From: Macrococcus sp. 19Msa1099 | GTDB taxonomy: Bacteria; Bacillota; Bacilli; Staphylococcales; Staphylococcaceae | DNA length: 64,000 nucleotides | Assembly: GCA_019357535.2 (NCBI GenBank) | Contig: CP079955.1 | Coordinates: 1,612,001 to 1,676,000, forward strand | Direction of reading: 5' to 3' | Notes under the pieces: model-generated | Database searches by the model: none | The model's input: only the letters and a program-made list of their open reading frames with translations | What the model was told of the DNA's origin: nothing | Shown: piece after piece, positions 27,734-37,588 of the stretch | Numbering within the stretch: position 1 is the stretch's first letter | How the letters are laid out: each line of letters begins with the position of its first letter | Made by a program: the position numbers and the translations under genes

Positions 27734-28864
27734 TTATACAAAAATCGCGATTATCCCTTGCAAGATACCGATGATACCGCCTAAGATAAAGCCAAGCATT
27801 GTGATTAACTTCAATTCTTTATTCGAGATTTCAATAACGAGCTGTTCAAGGAATGAAAGTTCAAAATTATCAATCTGGTCCTTAATAATTTCAGCAATAC
27901 GAATCTTCTCTAAGATGACTGCAACATTGTCAGCTGTCTTCGTCATTATATAATGGATTAAACGATCTCCACCTTCAGTTTCAATGTAATGAAACAACTT
28001 CGGTACAAGCGTATAAAGTGGTGTCTTCATATAATAATCTATATGCATTGCACGCACAATATTTGTATTTAACTCCCCTTTGAAATGAGCGATATCATGT
28101 GCAGCAACTAAAGTTTCTGGTGTCATCGCCATTATACGTGCGTACTCTTTTTTAAGCTCAGTTTCAATGATTGATTTGATTTTAGGCTCTTCACTTAAAG
28201 CATTCGCTTCTTTTATAACACGGTCTGCAATCATCTCCTGTGTCATAAACATTTGAATCATGCTGACAAATCTTCCTTTCTCCATAAAAAAGCGGTCGAT
28301 CATCTGCATAATATCGTTGTAACCTGATTCGCTATTAACGTAAGCTCTAAGCTTTTCAATGATCATTGTAGGTGCTGCTTCAACCTTACTGTCTATCTTA
28401 TCCTTTAAATCTTGTGGCAGTAATGCATCGATTGATTGGGACTGATATGTCTGAATCTTCTCTTCAAGCAGTTCATTCACCTTATCGTGAACTTTTTTCT
28501 CAGCAACATTTGTAATATCAATATTAAAGCGCTGCGCAAAGTCATCGATGCTGTACTGTCCTTCTTTTAAAGCCTGAACTTGTTTATTCAGCATACTTTT
28601 TAACAGCGCTTCAGTCTGCCTTGTCATTAATTTCTCTTTAAACACTTCAGGTGTGAGTAGATGATGTGTGACCATCTCTCCAATCTTCAGCGAGAGTTCA
28701 TTACGTCGTTTCGGTATCAATCCTGGTGTAAACGGGAGCTGTTTCCCAAACAGAAATTTCGGTTCAAACGGTCTGAACAACATCTTAATCGCAATAAAAT
28801 TCGTAAATCCACCAATCAACGAGCCAATAAAGCCCATAAATAATATTATTCCTAATGCGTACAA
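27734..28864 (-). CDS. yheB: YheB-like membrane protein (DUF445, UPF0754)
   Basis: A 376-residue protein with hydrophobic segments at both ends (LGIILFMGFIGSLIGGFTNF and a C-terminal MLGFILGGIIGILQGIIAIFV) and a long helical middle, which is the DUF445 layout. The N-terminal NFIAIKMLFRPFEPKFLFGK and PFTPGLIPKRRNEL are typical. Function unknown; in Bacillus the homologue is linked with spore or envelope structure. The apparent start is TTG, with AAAGGTGATG upstream. Likely co-transcribed with yheA. Confidence 0.87.
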   Translation of the reverse strand: MYALGIILFMGFIGSLIGGFTNFIAIKMLFRPFEPKFLFGKQLPFTPGLIPKRRNELSLKIGEMVTHHLLTPEVFKEKLMTRQTEALLKSMLNKQVQALKEGQYSIDDFAQRFNIDITNVAEKKVHDKVNELLEEKIQTYQSQSIDALLPQDLKDKIDSKVEAAPTMIIEKLRAYVNSESGYNDIMQMIDRFFMEKGRFVSMIQMFMTQEMIADRVIKEANALSEEPKIKSIIETELKKEYARIMAMTPETLVAAHDIAHFKGELNTNIVRAMHIDYYMKTPLYTLVPKLFHYIETEGGDRLIHYIMTKTADNVAVILEKIRIAEIIKDQIDNFELSFLEQLVIEISNKELKLITMLGFILGGIIGILQGIIAIFV

Positions 28865-28953
28865 TTCATCACCTTTTTCTATAATGTTTCATTACAATAG
28901 TTTATACCACTCTGTTCCAAAAACAAACCGAGAGACATCGTTCTAATAAAATA

Positions 28954-28987
28954 GCGAGACAAGGGTCATTAAGCCACCTTGTCTCGC
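28954..28987. terminator. Hairpin downstream of xdrA-like gene
   Basis: GCGAGACAAGG pairs with CCTTGTCTCGC. On the minus strand it follows the xdrA-like stop codon and precedes yheB; the T-run is imperfect. Confidence 0.65.
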
Positions 28988-28998
28988 CTATAAATTAA

Positions 28999-29463
28999 TT
29001 ATACAGTGATCAGCTGTTCATTTCTCTTCTTATTATAGAACATCTCTGCTTCACGCGCTTTATTAGAACCATATAACGGTTGCATAGAACCATCTAATAC
29101 ACGATAAAGGTTCGAAATTTTATTCTGCTGAAGAATGATATCACGATCTGCTTCAATCGTTGACCACCATAATTCATTTTTATTATCTTGGTCAGGGTAT
29201 GCACACGCACCTCTTGAGATTACTTGAATGACTTCTAAAGGATCTCCACCTAAAGTATTCTGCAGCACTTCAGAATCTCTGAATAATGCACATAGTGACA
29301 CGCAAGTTGTCCAGTTTGGAAGTACACGCTCTTTTTCAATCTGAACTAATGTTTTCTTAGATAGTCCGATAGTTTGTGCCATTGTATCTTGAGTATATCC
29401 TGCTTCTATACGAACCATTTTAAACTTTGTTTGTAATAAATCTGTGAATTGTTGCTTATCCAT
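28999..29463 (-). CDS. xdrA: XRE-family regulator, XdrA-like
   Basis: A 154-residue regulator with an N-terminal XRE helix-turn-helix (about residues 10-62: VRIEAGYTQDTMAQTIGLSKKTLVQIEKE) and a C-terminal domain of unknown fold (WWSTIEADRDIILQQNKISNLYRVLDG). It resembles S. aureus XdrA, a regulator reported to affect spa transcription and beta-lactam resistance. Proximity to airSR agrees with the staphylococcal neighbourhood as I remember it. The ATG follows AAAGG at ten bases. Confidence 0.75.
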   Translation of the reverse strand: MDKQQFTDLLQTKFKMVRIEAGYTQDTMAQTIGLSKKTLVQIEKERVLPNWTTCVSLCALFRDSEVLQNTLGGDPLEVIQVISRGACAYPDQDNKNELWWSTIEADRDIILQQNKISNLYRVLDGSMQPLYGSNKAREAEMFYNKKRNEQLITV

Positions 29464-29580
29464 GCTTCTACGACCTTTCTTGTATATATTATTATTTTTA
29501 GATTGTTCATTTAATAAAATAGAAATAATACACTATTCATTTAAGGGACTTTACCATCTTAATATAATTTACAAAAAATT

Positions 29581-29612
29581 AAAAGAGGAAAACCTCATGA
29601 TTTTCCTCTTTT
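29581..29612. terminator. Terminator between xdrA promoter region and gltT
   Basis: AAAAGAGGAAAA pairs perfectly with TTTTCCTCTTTT around an eight-base loop, just downstream of the symporter stop codon on the minus strand. Confidence 0.75.
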
Positions 29613-29639
29613 CTTATAAATTTTATTTCTTAGACAAAT

Positions 29640-30935
29640 TTATGCAACATTTTTAGCAAGTTTTTGCTTTTCTCTCTCATTAATCACGACCGCACAAGCA
29701 GCATCTCCAGAGATATTTATAGCGGTACGTGTCATATCAAGTAATCGGTCGATACCTAGAATAATACCGATTGCTGCTGGATTAAGCCCGACTGAAGTCA
29801 GGACCATCGCAAGCATTACAAGTCCCACACCCGGTACACCGGCTGTACCGATAGAGGCAATTACAGCGATTGCGACAACCATGACCATCTGCATAATAGT
29901 TAAATCTACACCAGATATTTGAGCGATAAAGATGGTTGCAACCCCTTGCATAATGGCTGTACCGTCCATATTAATCGTGGCGCCAAGTGGTTGAACGAAA
30001 GATGAGATTTCTTTACGTACACCTAAATTATCTTGAGCGCATTCTAACGAGATTGGCAATGTTGCATTGGAACTCGAAGAGCTAAATCCTACAGTCATTG
30101 CAGGTGCGAAACCTTTAAAGAACCATATCGGACTACGTTTCGCTAAAAACTTAATAGCCCCACCATATACTAAAATCATATGTAGGAAAAGCGCTAGTAA
30201 TACGACAAAGAAATACATTCCAAGCTGTTTAATCGCACCAAACCCGGCATTAGTAAATGCTGTTGCAACTAAACCAAATGTACCAATTGGCGCAAAGTAT
30301 TGCATGATTGCTGTAACGATAAACATCAATATATCGTTCGTCTGTTCAAAGAGCAGCTTTACTCCGCTTACTTTCTCCCTCAGTGCAATCATGCCGATAC
30401 CGATAAAAATGGCGAAAGTAATTACTTGCAGCATGTTTGTTTCACTCATCGCAAGTACTGGATTTTTTGGAATCAAGTTAATCAAAGTCTGATCGAAAGT
30501 CTGATTCACAGAGGTTCCTTCCGCTTTTGCTGCTTCTTCTTTTTGTTTTTGTTCTAAAGCATATTTCTTCACGTCGTCACTATTCATTAAATCTGCCTTG
30601 CCTGCACCAGGTTTAAACACAAGGGCTAAACACATCGCAAGTGTAATTGCGAGTGCCGTCGTTACTATAAAGAATCCAAGTGTCTTTAGACCAATCGACC
30701 CAAGATGCTTCGGATCCCCCACGCCTACGACACCAAGTACAATTGATACAAATACAACTGGTACTACAAGCATAAAGATTAGATTCAGGAAGATTTGTCC
30801 GATAACATTAAATACGTATTGATTAAACCATTTCACCCATGATGCATCCTGATATAAATTAAAGATAGAACCTACAATAATACCGACCACCAATGCAATG
30901 ATGATTTTAAGCGTCATATTTCCTTTAATTTTCAT
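29640..30935 (-). CDS. gltT: Dicarboxylate/amino acid:cation symporter (GltT/DctA family)
   Basis: Secondary transporter of the DAACS family, likely for glutamate/aspartate or C4-dicarboxylates with sodium or protons. Family motifs: the serine-rich hairpin FSSSSSNATLPISLECA (about residue 285), INMDGTAIMQGVATIFIAQ, and GTAGVPGVGLVMLAMVL then DRLLDMTRTAINISGDA. About eight membrane helices and two re-entrant loops are expected in 431 residues. Substrate cannot be decided from sequence alone. Preceded by AGAGGTGGG. Confidence 0.9.
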   Translation of the reverse strand: MKIKGNMTLKIIIALVVGIIVGSIFNLYQDASWVKWFNQYVFNVIGQIFLNLIFMLVVPVVFVSIVLGVVGVGDPKHLGSIGLKTLGFFIVTTALAITLAMCLALVFKPGAGKADLMNSDDVKKYALEQKQKEEAAKAEGTSVNQTFDQTLINLIPKNPVLAMSETNMLQVITFAIFIGIGMIALREKVSGVKLLFEQTNDILMFIVTAIMQYFAPIGTFGLVATAFTNAGFGAIKQLGMYFFVVLLALFLHMILVYGGAIKFLAKRSPIWFFKGFAPAMTVGFSSSSSNATLPISLECAQDNLGVRKEISSFVQPLGATINMDGTAIMQGVATIFIAQISGVDLTIMQMVMVVAIAVIASIGTAGVPGVGLVMLAMVLTSVGLNPAAIGIILGIDRLLDMTRTAINISGDAACAVVINEREKQKLAKNVA

Positions 30936-31112
30936 AACCCACCTCTTTAACTGAATTTTCTAATAAATATATCTATAATTATAAATAAAGATTCACTATA
31001 AGTAAATAAGGTTCCCCTAATTTTCTAAAAAGTAGAAATACGTTTCTACTGCTATACATTCATCGACATTTGATTAATAATGGAGATAATAATTATTTAA
31101 AGGATGAACAAG

Positions 31113-31985
31113 ATGCAGGTTAAAGACCAGTTACAGCAAGCTCAAAAAGGAGCTAAGGTGAGTATCATCATGTATGTACTGCTCACAACTTTCAAATTAT
31201 TATTCGGTTACATTCACGGATCTCAGGCACTTGTCGCAGACGGTCTTAATAACGCCACCGATATTGTAAGCTCAGTAGCACTGCTTATTGGGCTTGCGAT
31301 CAGCATGAAACCTGCCGACAAAAACCACAACTACGGCCATTACCGTTCAGAATATATCGGTTCATTGATTGCATCATTTATTATGTTTGCTGTGAGTGTT
31401 CAAGTTATATTGCAAGGAATTAAAAATTATATCCGTCAGGAATATTCAAGTCCTTCTATTGAGACTGCAGTTGTAGCAATACTATCAGCATTTGCGATGC
31501 TCGCCGTATACATTTATAATCGCAATCTTGCGAAGAAACTGGATTCCAGTGCACTCAAAGCAGCAGCAGCAGATAATTTATCAGATGCGCTCGTATCGCT
31601 TGGCGCATTTATAGGGATCATCGGTGTATTCTTCGGATTGACATTTCTAGATACCGTTGCTGCGATTGTCGTCGGCTTACTCATAATGAAGACCGCTATT
31701 GAGATATTCTTTGAAACAGCAATTACATTAACGGATGGATTCGATGCAGATACACTGGATCATATGAAACGTATCGTGTCGTCGGTAGAAAATGTAGAAA
31801 GCTGTGTTGATATCAAAGGAAGAAATCACGGAGTTATGACATTTGTAGATGTGACCGTTACTGTGAACCCTAGTTTCACTGTTGCTGAGAGCCACGATAT
31901 AACAGAACACATTGAATATGCGATTAAAGAAGAATATGGCGCTGTTGAAACAATCGTTCACCTTGAACCCGGAATAGTTAAATAA
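31113..31985 (+). CDS. Cation diffusion facilitator, probable manganese exporter
   Basis: A 290-residue CDF protein: six membrane helices (about residues 12-205) followed by a cytoplasmic domain with HGVMTFVDVTVTVNPSFTVAESHDI and VETIVHLEPG. The intramembrane metal site reads DGLNNATD, paired with DNLSDALVS later, a pattern I associate with manganese exporters of the MntE/MneP group rather than zinc exporters; that assignment is inference. The start is the second of two close ATGs (MQVKDQLQQ), nine bases after AAAGG. Single gene ending in a strong hairpin. Confidence 0.85.
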   Translation: MQVKDQLQQAQKGAKVSIIMYVLLTTFKLLFGYIHGSQALVADGLNNATDIVSSVALLIGLAISMKPADKNHNYGHYRSEYIGSLIASFIMFAVSVQVILQGIKNYIRQEYSSPSIETAVVAILSAFAMLAVYIYNRNLAKKLDSSALKAAAADNLSDALVSLGAFIGIIGVFFGLTFLDTVAAIVVGLLIMKTAIEIFFETAITLTDGFDADTLDHMKRIVSSVENVESCVDIKGRNHGVMTFVDVTVTVNPSFTVAESHDITEHIEYAIKEEYGAVETIVHLEPGIVK

Positions 31986-32021
31986 AAAGTGGCACACCCT
32001 CATGTTAGGGTGTGCCACTTT
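31986..32021. terminator. Bidirectional terminator after the CDF gene
   Basis: A 15-bp perfect stem AAAGTGGCACACCCT with its complement and a six-base loop between convergent genes. Confidence 0.85.
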
Positions 32022-32025
32022 CTCT

Positions 32026-32454
32026 TCATTCTTCATCTTTTACAATCATTTTAGCGATATCGGATTGTTCATTAAATCGATTATCAAATTTAATCAGGAT
32101 CCAGACAATCAGCACTGTTACCCCAATTCCTATAAATTTATACGGAAAAATTACATACATCAGACAATAATAAAATAATAAAAATATAAGCAGCATAAAA
32201 AAAGGTCTGGAGACTACGTAATATTTATCAAAATAATAGCCACGATAAAATTGACTCTGCCTTAAATCCATTCTTTCAATATCGTGCTTAAGATTGTACA
32301 TCGATATACATACTCTAATAACTGTAAATACAATCAGGAGTGTCATAAAATAAACGATACCTTTATGCTCTCCAAAAATATATTTAAACAGTTCAGTAAT
32401 CGCAATTGTCGCAAATGCGATTATCCAACTATTATTCCACCATTTTTCAATCAT
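32026..32454 (-). CDS. Small membrane protein of unknown function
   Basis: A 142-residue protein with four clear hydrophobic segments (about residues 9-26, 34-51, 84-102, 105-122) and a charged loop IERMDLRQSQFYRGYYFDKYY between the second and third. The tail NEQSDIAKMIVKDEE is cytoplasmic-type. I do not recognise the family. It has GAGGTGAG before its ATG and sits downstream of airR on the same strand, 50 bp away, so it may be read through from airSR. Confidence 0.65.
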   Translation of the reverse strand: MIEKWWNNSWIIAFATIAITELFKYIFGEHKGIVYFMTLLIVFTVIRVCISMYNLKHDIERMDLRQSQFYRGYYFDKYYVVSRPFFMLLIFLLFYYCLMYVIFPYKFIGIGVTVLIVWILIKFDNRFNEQSDIAKMIVKDEE

Positions 32455-32505
32455 CGTCTCACCTCATTTACCATATTATAACAAAAACATGAGGTGTATG
32501 CTGCA

Positions 32506-33126
32506 TTAAATCAGCTTATATTTCACGCCGTACATCGATGCTTGTGTACGGTCCCCGACTTCTAGCTTCGCAAATATATGGCTAACATGAGTTTTCACCG
32601 TTTTTTCTGAGACAAAGAGTTGTTCAGCGATTTCTTTGTTGGTTAAGCCTTCGCTCATCGCCTTTAACACTTCAAGTTCTCTCTTTGATAATGGGTTTCT
32701 TAAATGTGCGAGATTCATGCCACTTTTTCTGACTTCCATAACATCCGGATGAAATATCTGCTCACCTGCTGCTATCTGTTTTATCGTATTGATCAGCGCT
32801 TTCGGTTCACTATCTTTCATTTCATAACCGTCTGCACCTGCATCCATCACGCCAAGGACATGTTCTTCATCGATAAAGCTGGATAGTACGAGCACCTTCA
32901 CATCAGGGAATTTCGCTTTCACTTGGCGCGTCGCTTCAATGCCGTTAAGCTCAGGCATCACAAGGTCCATAATTATGAGATTGGGTAATTGCATTTCATC
33001 TAGATGTTCAAGCAGCTCTCTGCCGTTATTGAAATCAGCAATTACATTAAAGCTTTCTTCAGTTGATAGTAGAAATTTCATCCCTTGTCTTACGATATGG
33101 TGGTCATCCACGAGTATAATATCCAT
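32506..33126 (-). CDS. airR: Two-component response regulator AirR (YhcZ/YhcR)
   Basis: NarL/LuxR-type response regulator of 206 residues. The receiver has DD near the start (ILVDDHHI), the phosphoacceptor Asp in [13 protein letters not shown] and the Lys in the loop before EPKAL. The C-terminal helix-turn-helix reads [20 protein letters not shown] followed by [17 protein letters not shown]. In S. aureus AirSR controls respiration, fermentation and cell-wall genes according to oxygen or redox state. The start was set at the ATG nine bases after AAAGG, five bases past the airS stop. Confidence 0.9.
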   Translation of the reverse strand: MDIILVDDHHIVRQGMKFLLSTEESFNVIADFNNGRELLEHLDEMQLPNLIIMDLVMPELNGIEATRQVKAKFPDVKVLVLSSFIDEEHVLGVMDAGADGYEMKDSEPKALINTIKQIAAGEQIFHPDVMEVRKSGMNLAHLRNPLSKRELEVLKAMSEGLTNKEIAEQLFVSEKTVKTHVSHIFAKLEVGDRTQASMYGVKYKLI

Positions 33127-33131
33127 GACTT

Positions 33132-34238
33132 TCATCCTTTCGGGTAGGTGAATTGTACCGTCGTTCCATGCATTAATGTACTGTTTATTTCAAGTATACC
33201 ACCAATCTCCTGTGCACGTTGCTGCATATTCCTCACCCCATGTGTCGGAAGCGTTGTCGTCAGTGCATTGTTATAACCTTTACCGTTATCTTTAATCCTC
33301 AGAACAAAATGCTTATCATCCTGCTTCATTGATATCATTACTTCTTCTGTTTCTGCGTGCTTCTTCACGTTATTCAGCGCTTCTTGAACGATTCGAAATG
33401 CACTGTTTTCAATTTTATTCTCTAAATTGATGAACCCTTCCACTTCAATCGTTACATCGAGGCCGAGTATGTTGCCATAGTTCTGCACTGCTTCAACAAA
33501 TCCATGCTCAAGCCCTAAAGGTTTCAACTGCCAGATTAATGCGCGCATCTCACTTACTGCATCCTGGCTTGTCTTCTCGATAATCTGAAATGCTGTCTTT
33601 GCACGTTCATCATCAGTCATACTTTCAGCTGCATGTGCTGTAAGTTTCAGTGAAAAGAGCATTTGATTCACTGAGTCATGCAAGTCTCGTGCAAGTCGAG
33701 TTCTTTCTTCCTGTAGTGCATTCTCTCGTTCTCTTGCTGTAAGATAGATACGCTTAATCGCGCTACCGATTTGAAAAGCCACGGATTCAAGCAATGCTAA
33801 GTCTTCATCTGAATATACTTTTGTAAAAGGCGTGGCAACGTTAAGCAATCCGAAACGTTCTTCTCCAGATTGTAAAGGAACGGTCGCGTGGTGTGTAATA
33901 TCATCTGTCATATCACTATATTTTTTATTTGCTTTTACAATTCGAGAACAAGTGATGATGTTCGAAGCTTTCGTTAATTTCTTCTGATGATAACGTGATA
34001 CGCACCAGCATGGGCCTTCTGTCATATAGCGACATGACTCCATCTTCAGTGCTTGTGGGAGCTTATAATCAGATACGAGTGTATGTTTGCCATCATCATC
34101 GATGAAAAATATCCATCCAGTAGAAAAATTGGTCCCTTGAACAAGTCTGTTCAAGGCACCATTCATCATTGAATATATATCTGTCTCTTCATTTAAAAAT
34201 TCTGCGATTTCTTTCAGTAAAGCTGTACTGTTCTGCAT
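33132..34238 (-). CDS. airS: Oxygen/redox-sensing histidine kinase AirS (YhcY/YhcS)
   Basis: Soluble sensor kinase of 368 residues with no membrane segment: an N-terminal GAF domain (about residues 20-165), a HisKA_3 dimerisation helix with the phosphoacceptor His in [16 protein letters not shown] (His187), and a C-terminal HATPase ([38 protein letters not shown]). Four cysteines in the GAF domain (Cys69, Cys77, Cys79, Cys97) fit the [2Fe-2S] cluster reported for S. aureus AirS. The start is the second of two tandem ATGs after AGGTG. Operon yhcX-airS-airR. Confidence 0.9.
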   Translation of the reverse strand: MQNSTALLKEIAEFLNEETDIYSMMNGALNRLVQGTNFSTGWIFFIDDDGKHTLVSDYKLPQALKMESCRYMTEGPCWCVSRYHQKKLTKASNIITCSRIVKANKKYSDMTDDITHHATVPLQSGEERFGLLNVATPFTKVYSDEDLALLESVAFQIGSAIKRIYLTARERENALQEERTRLARDLHDSVNQMLFSLKLTAHAAESMTDDERAKTAFQIIEKTSQDAVSEMRALIWQLKPLGLEHGFVEAVQNYGNILGLDVTIEVEGFINLENKIENSAFRIVQEALNNVKKHAETEEVMISMKQDDKHFVLRIKDNGKGYNNALTTTLPTHGVRNMQQRAQEIGGILEINSTLMHGTTVQFTYPKG

Positions 34239-34246
34239 CATATCAC

Positions 34247-35785
34247 CTATTTTTTATATTCAACGTTGTATAAATCATGTCGTCTATCGCGTAATTGTCT
34301 TACTGTTCCATTCTCTCGTCCACGGCGTAATACTTCAAGGTCAATATCACCAATAACAACCATTTCTACGTTCTCACCTGTTTCACCTACAATACCATCT
34401 CTTGCAAAGCCAAAGTCACTTGGTGAATAAATACCCGAACCTGAATACTGGATATCCATGTTTTCAGTTTGTGGTAAATTCCCGCACGTTCCACTTGTTA
34501 CTGTGTAGATCTGATTTTCAATCGCGCGTGCCATCGAACAATACTTCACGCGTAAATAACTTTGTCTGTCTTCAGTTGAGAATGGAGTGAAGATAATCTT
34601 AGCACCTTTCTCTGTAGCAATACGCGCCATCTCAGGAAACTCAGAATCATAACAAATCTGAATCGCAATCTTACCACAATCTGTATCAAATACTTCTACG
34701 TCATTGCCTGGAGAAATCCCCCACCATCTACGTTCATTTGGTGTAACGTGAATCTTGTACTGTTTCTCGATTGAACCGTCACGACGGAATAAGTATGAAA
34801 TGTTGTAGATTTCATCCTCTTCTTCAACGAAGTGACTACCACCAATAATATTAATATTGTAACGTACGGCAAATTCATTAAACATCTCAATATACTGTTC
34901 AGTATATTTCGTAAGTTGACGAATGGATTCTGCTGGATTACGTTTCTCATCAAAACTCATCAGTTGTGTCGTAAGTAATTCAGGGAATACAACGAAGTCA
35001 CTTTCAGCATCATATGCCACATCAACAAAGTATTCAATCTGGTTTGCAAACTCTTCAAACGAATCAATTTTACGCATCATATAGTTAACCGTACAAATAC
35101 GGACAGGGTCACTTGTCTTAAAGTGAATGTTTGATTTAGCAACGTAATCCGGGTTGTTCCATTCCATTAATGTTGCATACTTACTTGAATTCACATCATC
35201 CTTTAGATAATTTGGGTTGATACGCATTAAAGTAAATCCATTCATATACTGGAATGTCAATACTGGGTCTTTAATCTTATGCTTCATCACATCGTTAACA
35301 TATTCTCTTGGTGTGAGTTCATCCTGATATTTATGATAATTTGGAATGCGTCCACCAATAATGATTGATTTTAAATTCAATTCATAAGCGATTTCTCGAC
35401 GTGCCTCATAAAGACGTTGACCTACTCTCATCCCACGATAATCAGGATGAACCATCACTTCTATACCATATAAGTTATGCCCGTGGTCATTGTGGTTCGT
35501 AATATAACCATTATCTGTAATACTATCCCACGTATGACGGTCATCATACTCATCGAAATTAATGATTAAACTTGAACAACTTCCGATAATTTTACCATCA
35601 TACTCAATAACCATCTGTCCGCGTGGAAATAAATTAATATGGGACTCAAGATGTTCTTTCTTCCACGGTTCCATCCCCGGGAAGCATATGTTTTGTAAGG
35701 CGATAATCTCGTCGATATCATCTTTGGTCATCTGTCGCGCCTCGATTGATTTATTAAACTTATCTAAATTTATTTCTTCTGTCAT
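34247..35785 (-). CDS. yhcX: GNAT acetyltransferase fused to a carbon-nitrogen hydrolase (YhcX)
   Basis: Two-domain protein of 512 residues. Residues about 15-200 form a GNAT acetyltransferase (VMVHPDYRGMRVGQRLYEARRE is the acetyl-CoA loop). Residues about 225-505 form a nitrilase-superfamily amidase with the triad Glu in DFVVFPELLT, Lys in QYKIHVTPNE and Cys in IAIQICYDSEFPE. Bacillus YhcX has the same fusion and the same neighbour order (yhcX-yhcY-yhcZ). The substrate is unknown. Upstream of airSR with only a few bases between stop and start, so co-expressed with it. Confidence 0.9.
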   Translation of the reverse strand: MTEEINLDKFNKSIEARQMTKDDIDEIIALQNICFPGMEPWKKEHLESHINLFPRGQMVIEYDGKIIGSCSSLIINFDEYDDRHTWDSITDNGYITNHNDHGHNLYGIEVMVHPDYRGMRVGQRLYEARREIAYELNLKSIIIGGRIPNYHKYQDELTPREYVNDVMKHKIKDPVLTFQYMNGFTLMRINPNYLKDDVNSSKYATLMEWNNPDYVAKSNIHFKTSDPVRICTVNYMMRKIDSFEEFANQIEYFVDVAYDAESDFVVFPELLTTQLMSFDEKRNPAESIRQLTKYTEQYIEMFNEFAVRYNINIIGGSHFVEEEDEIYNISYLFRRDGSIEKQYKIHVTPNERRWWGISPGNDVEVFDTDCGKIAIQICYDSEFPEMARIATEKGAKIIFTPFSTEDRQSYLRVKYCSMARAIENQIYTVTSGTCGNLPQTENMDIQYSGSGIYSPSDFGFARDGIVGETGENVEMVVIGDIDLEVLRRGRENGTVRQLRDRRHDLYNVEYKK

Positions 35786-35893
35786 GTATATTCTCCTCTA
35801 TTTGCTCTATAATAATAAATAGACAAATCATTTTATTAGTCTATAATTTATACCCTATTATTATAGACGATAAAAGTGAATAGGAGAAAATAT

Positions 35894-36715
35894 ATGAAAT
35901 TACGTGTAATAGAAGAATGGAATAATATGACGATTGAGGCATTGCTTAAACATTTACAAATACCAAAGAAGCCGACACATGAGCTACGTATGTCTAAAGC
36001 AATTACGATAAATGGTGCAGCTGCTACATTTCGCGATACGTTAAGTACTGGAGATGAACTCTACTTACCTGTTGCAGAAGAAAAGAGCAATTATAAATCA
36101 AGCTATCGCATGTGCGAAGTGAAATATGAAGATGATTATTTAGCGATACTCGTTAAACCAAAGGGTGTTAAGACACATCCAAATGATATGAGTGAGTCAA
36201 ATACGTTGTTAAACCATGCAATTTATACACTCGATTCAGAATATGTGGAACCGATACATCGTCTCGACCAGGAAACTGTCGGCTTATTACTTGTCGCTAA
36301 AAATCCATTTATCAAAAAGATACTAGACCGTATGCTAGAAGAACGATTAATCAAGCGTACATATCGTGCGAAAGTTAAGAGTCACCTACCATTGAAGAAT
36401 CAGACGATCGATATGCCAATCGGTAAAGACAAGTTCCATCCAAATAAACGCCGTGTTTCGCAAACAGGCGACCGAGCAGTTACACATATCGTAAGCTCTA
36501 AAGCGAATGGCGACGGTACTGCAGATGTCGAACTGCAGCTTGAAACAGGACGTACACACCAGATTAGAGTACATCTTGCTGAAATCGGACATCCCGTTAT
36601 CGGAGACCCACTATACAGTGATTCACACCTACGTCAACTCGCGCTAGAAAGCTATAAACTAGAGTTTGTACATCCATTTACCGGAGAGACTGTTGCAGCA
36701 ACATTAGAGCAATAG
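35894..36715 (+). CDS. RluA/RluD-family RNA pseudouridine synthase (YhcT-like)
   Basis: A 273-residue pseudouridine synthase. The catalytic motif HRLDQETVGLLLVAKN contains the active-site Asp, followed by RTYRAKVKSH and the C-terminal QLETGRTHQIRVHLAEIGHPVIGDPLYS motif of the RluA family. An N-terminal S4-like region (about residues 8-58) precedes it. Bacillus has yhcT at the same place near yhcX-Z. The target uridine cannot be decided. The start is fixed by TAGGAG eight bases upstream, six codons inside the longest frame. Confidence 0.9.
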   Translation: MKLRVIEEWNNMTIEALLKHLQIPKKPTHELRMSKAITINGAAATFRDTLSTGDELYLPVAEEKSNYKSSYRMCEVKYEDDYLAILVKPKGVKTHPNDMSESNTLLNHAIYTLDSEYVEPIHRLDQETVGLLLVAKNPFIKKILDRMLEERLIKRTYRAKVKSHLPLKNQTIDMPIGKDKFHPNKRRVSQTGDRAVTHIVSSKANGDGTADVELQLETGRTHQIRVHLAEIGHPVIGDPLYSDSHLRQLALESYKLEFVHPFTGETVAATLEQ

Positions 36716-36774
36716 TTTTGCATAATGTATAGTGATTCACTATGATATAGATATCAATATTTAGGAGGATCAAA

Positions 36775-37389
36775 ATGATAGCCACAGATATACAAGAGAA
36801 ATTACTGACACGCCGCGCAGTGAAACAATACGATCCAGCGTTCAAACTTTCTCAGGATGAAATACTAAACTTACTCGACGCTGCAAATAAAGCACCGTCA
36901 GCATGGAATCTACAACATTGGAAGTTTATGGTTGTTCACTCAGATGAAGGTAAACAGAAGTTACTTCCTATCGCCTTTAACCAGCAACAAATTGTTGATG
37001 CAAGTGCGGTTATCGTAATTTTAGGTGATAAAGAGGCAAATAAGAATATCGATGAAATTTGCGCACCAGATATCCAAAAAGGACGCATGACTAGTGAGAT
37101 TAAAGAACGTCTCGCAAGTCAGGTGAACAATGTGTATCAAAATGAACATTATGCTTATGAGGCAGCAGTAATGAACTCTACATTCCCTGCAATGCAGATT
37201 ATGAACTTTGCAACGTTACGCGATCTAGGCTCATGTGCCATCGGTGGATTCAACCGTACACAATTAATTGAATCGTTCAATATCGACGAGCGCTATGTTC
37301 CAACAATGCTAATCACTGTTGGAAAGTCTATTAAGACCCCGCGTGAAACAGACAGAAGAGACGTACAGACTATTACAGAATTTCATTAA
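36775..37389 (+). CDS. Nitroreductase-family oxidoreductase
   Basis: A 204-residue FMN-dependent nitroreductase-like protein: RRAVKQYDPAF at the N-terminus (FMN phosphate contacts), NAPSAWNLQHW-type segment (NKAPSAWNLQHWKF) and a central ALQ-like PAMQIMNFATLRDLGSCAIGGF. Such enzymes reduce quinones, flavins or nitro compounds with NAD(P)H; the natural substrate is unknown. RBS AGGAGG. Followed by a strong terminator and a dispersed palindromic repeat. Confidence 0.85.
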   Translation: MIATDIQEKLLTRRAVKQYDPAFKLSQDEILNLLDAANKAPSAWNLQHWKFMVVHSDEGKQKLLPIAFNQQQIVDASAVIVILGDKEANKNIDEICAPDIQKGRMTSEIKERLASQVNNVYQNEHYAYEAAVMNSTFPAMQIMNFATLRDLGSCAIGGFNRTQLIESFNIDERYVPTMLITVGKSIKTPRETDRRDVQTITEFH

Positions 37390-37403
37390 AAAGAAAAGAC
37401 ACG

Positions 37404-37445
37404 AAAAAATAGGCAGGAAACTTATAAGTTTCCTGCCTATTTTTC
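37404..37445 (+). terminator. Terminator after the nitroreductase gene
   Basis: AAAAATAGGCAGGAAACTTA pairs with TAAGTTTCCTGCCTATTTTT, a nearly loopless long stem with a T-run. Confidence 0.85.
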
Positions 37446-37480
37446 ATGCTTAAACGCTCGTGTCACGACCTTTTGACGGC

Positions 37481-37577
37481 GTTCCAAAAGTTGCCACTAC
37501 GACAAAACCCGAACAATGCAGAAAACAAAGAACATTTTCTTTGCACCGTTCTGGTTTTGCTTGTGGCAGAACACTTC
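37481..37577. repeat. Long palindromic element, copy B
   Basis: Same layout as copy A at 1401-1505 and in the same orientation: an outer GTTCC...GTTGCC / GGCAGAAC arm, an inner ACAAAACC...GGTTTTGC stem, and a conserved centre with GCAGAAAACAAA and CATTTTCT. Several stem positions differ from copy A with the pairing kept. It lies between the 3' ends of the nitroreductase gene and ppk. A 13-base direct repeat TGTCACGACCTTT flanks it at 37461-37473 and 37578-37590, the right copy overlapping the ppk stop codon. Confidence 0.7.
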
Positions 37578-37588
37578 TGTCACGACCT

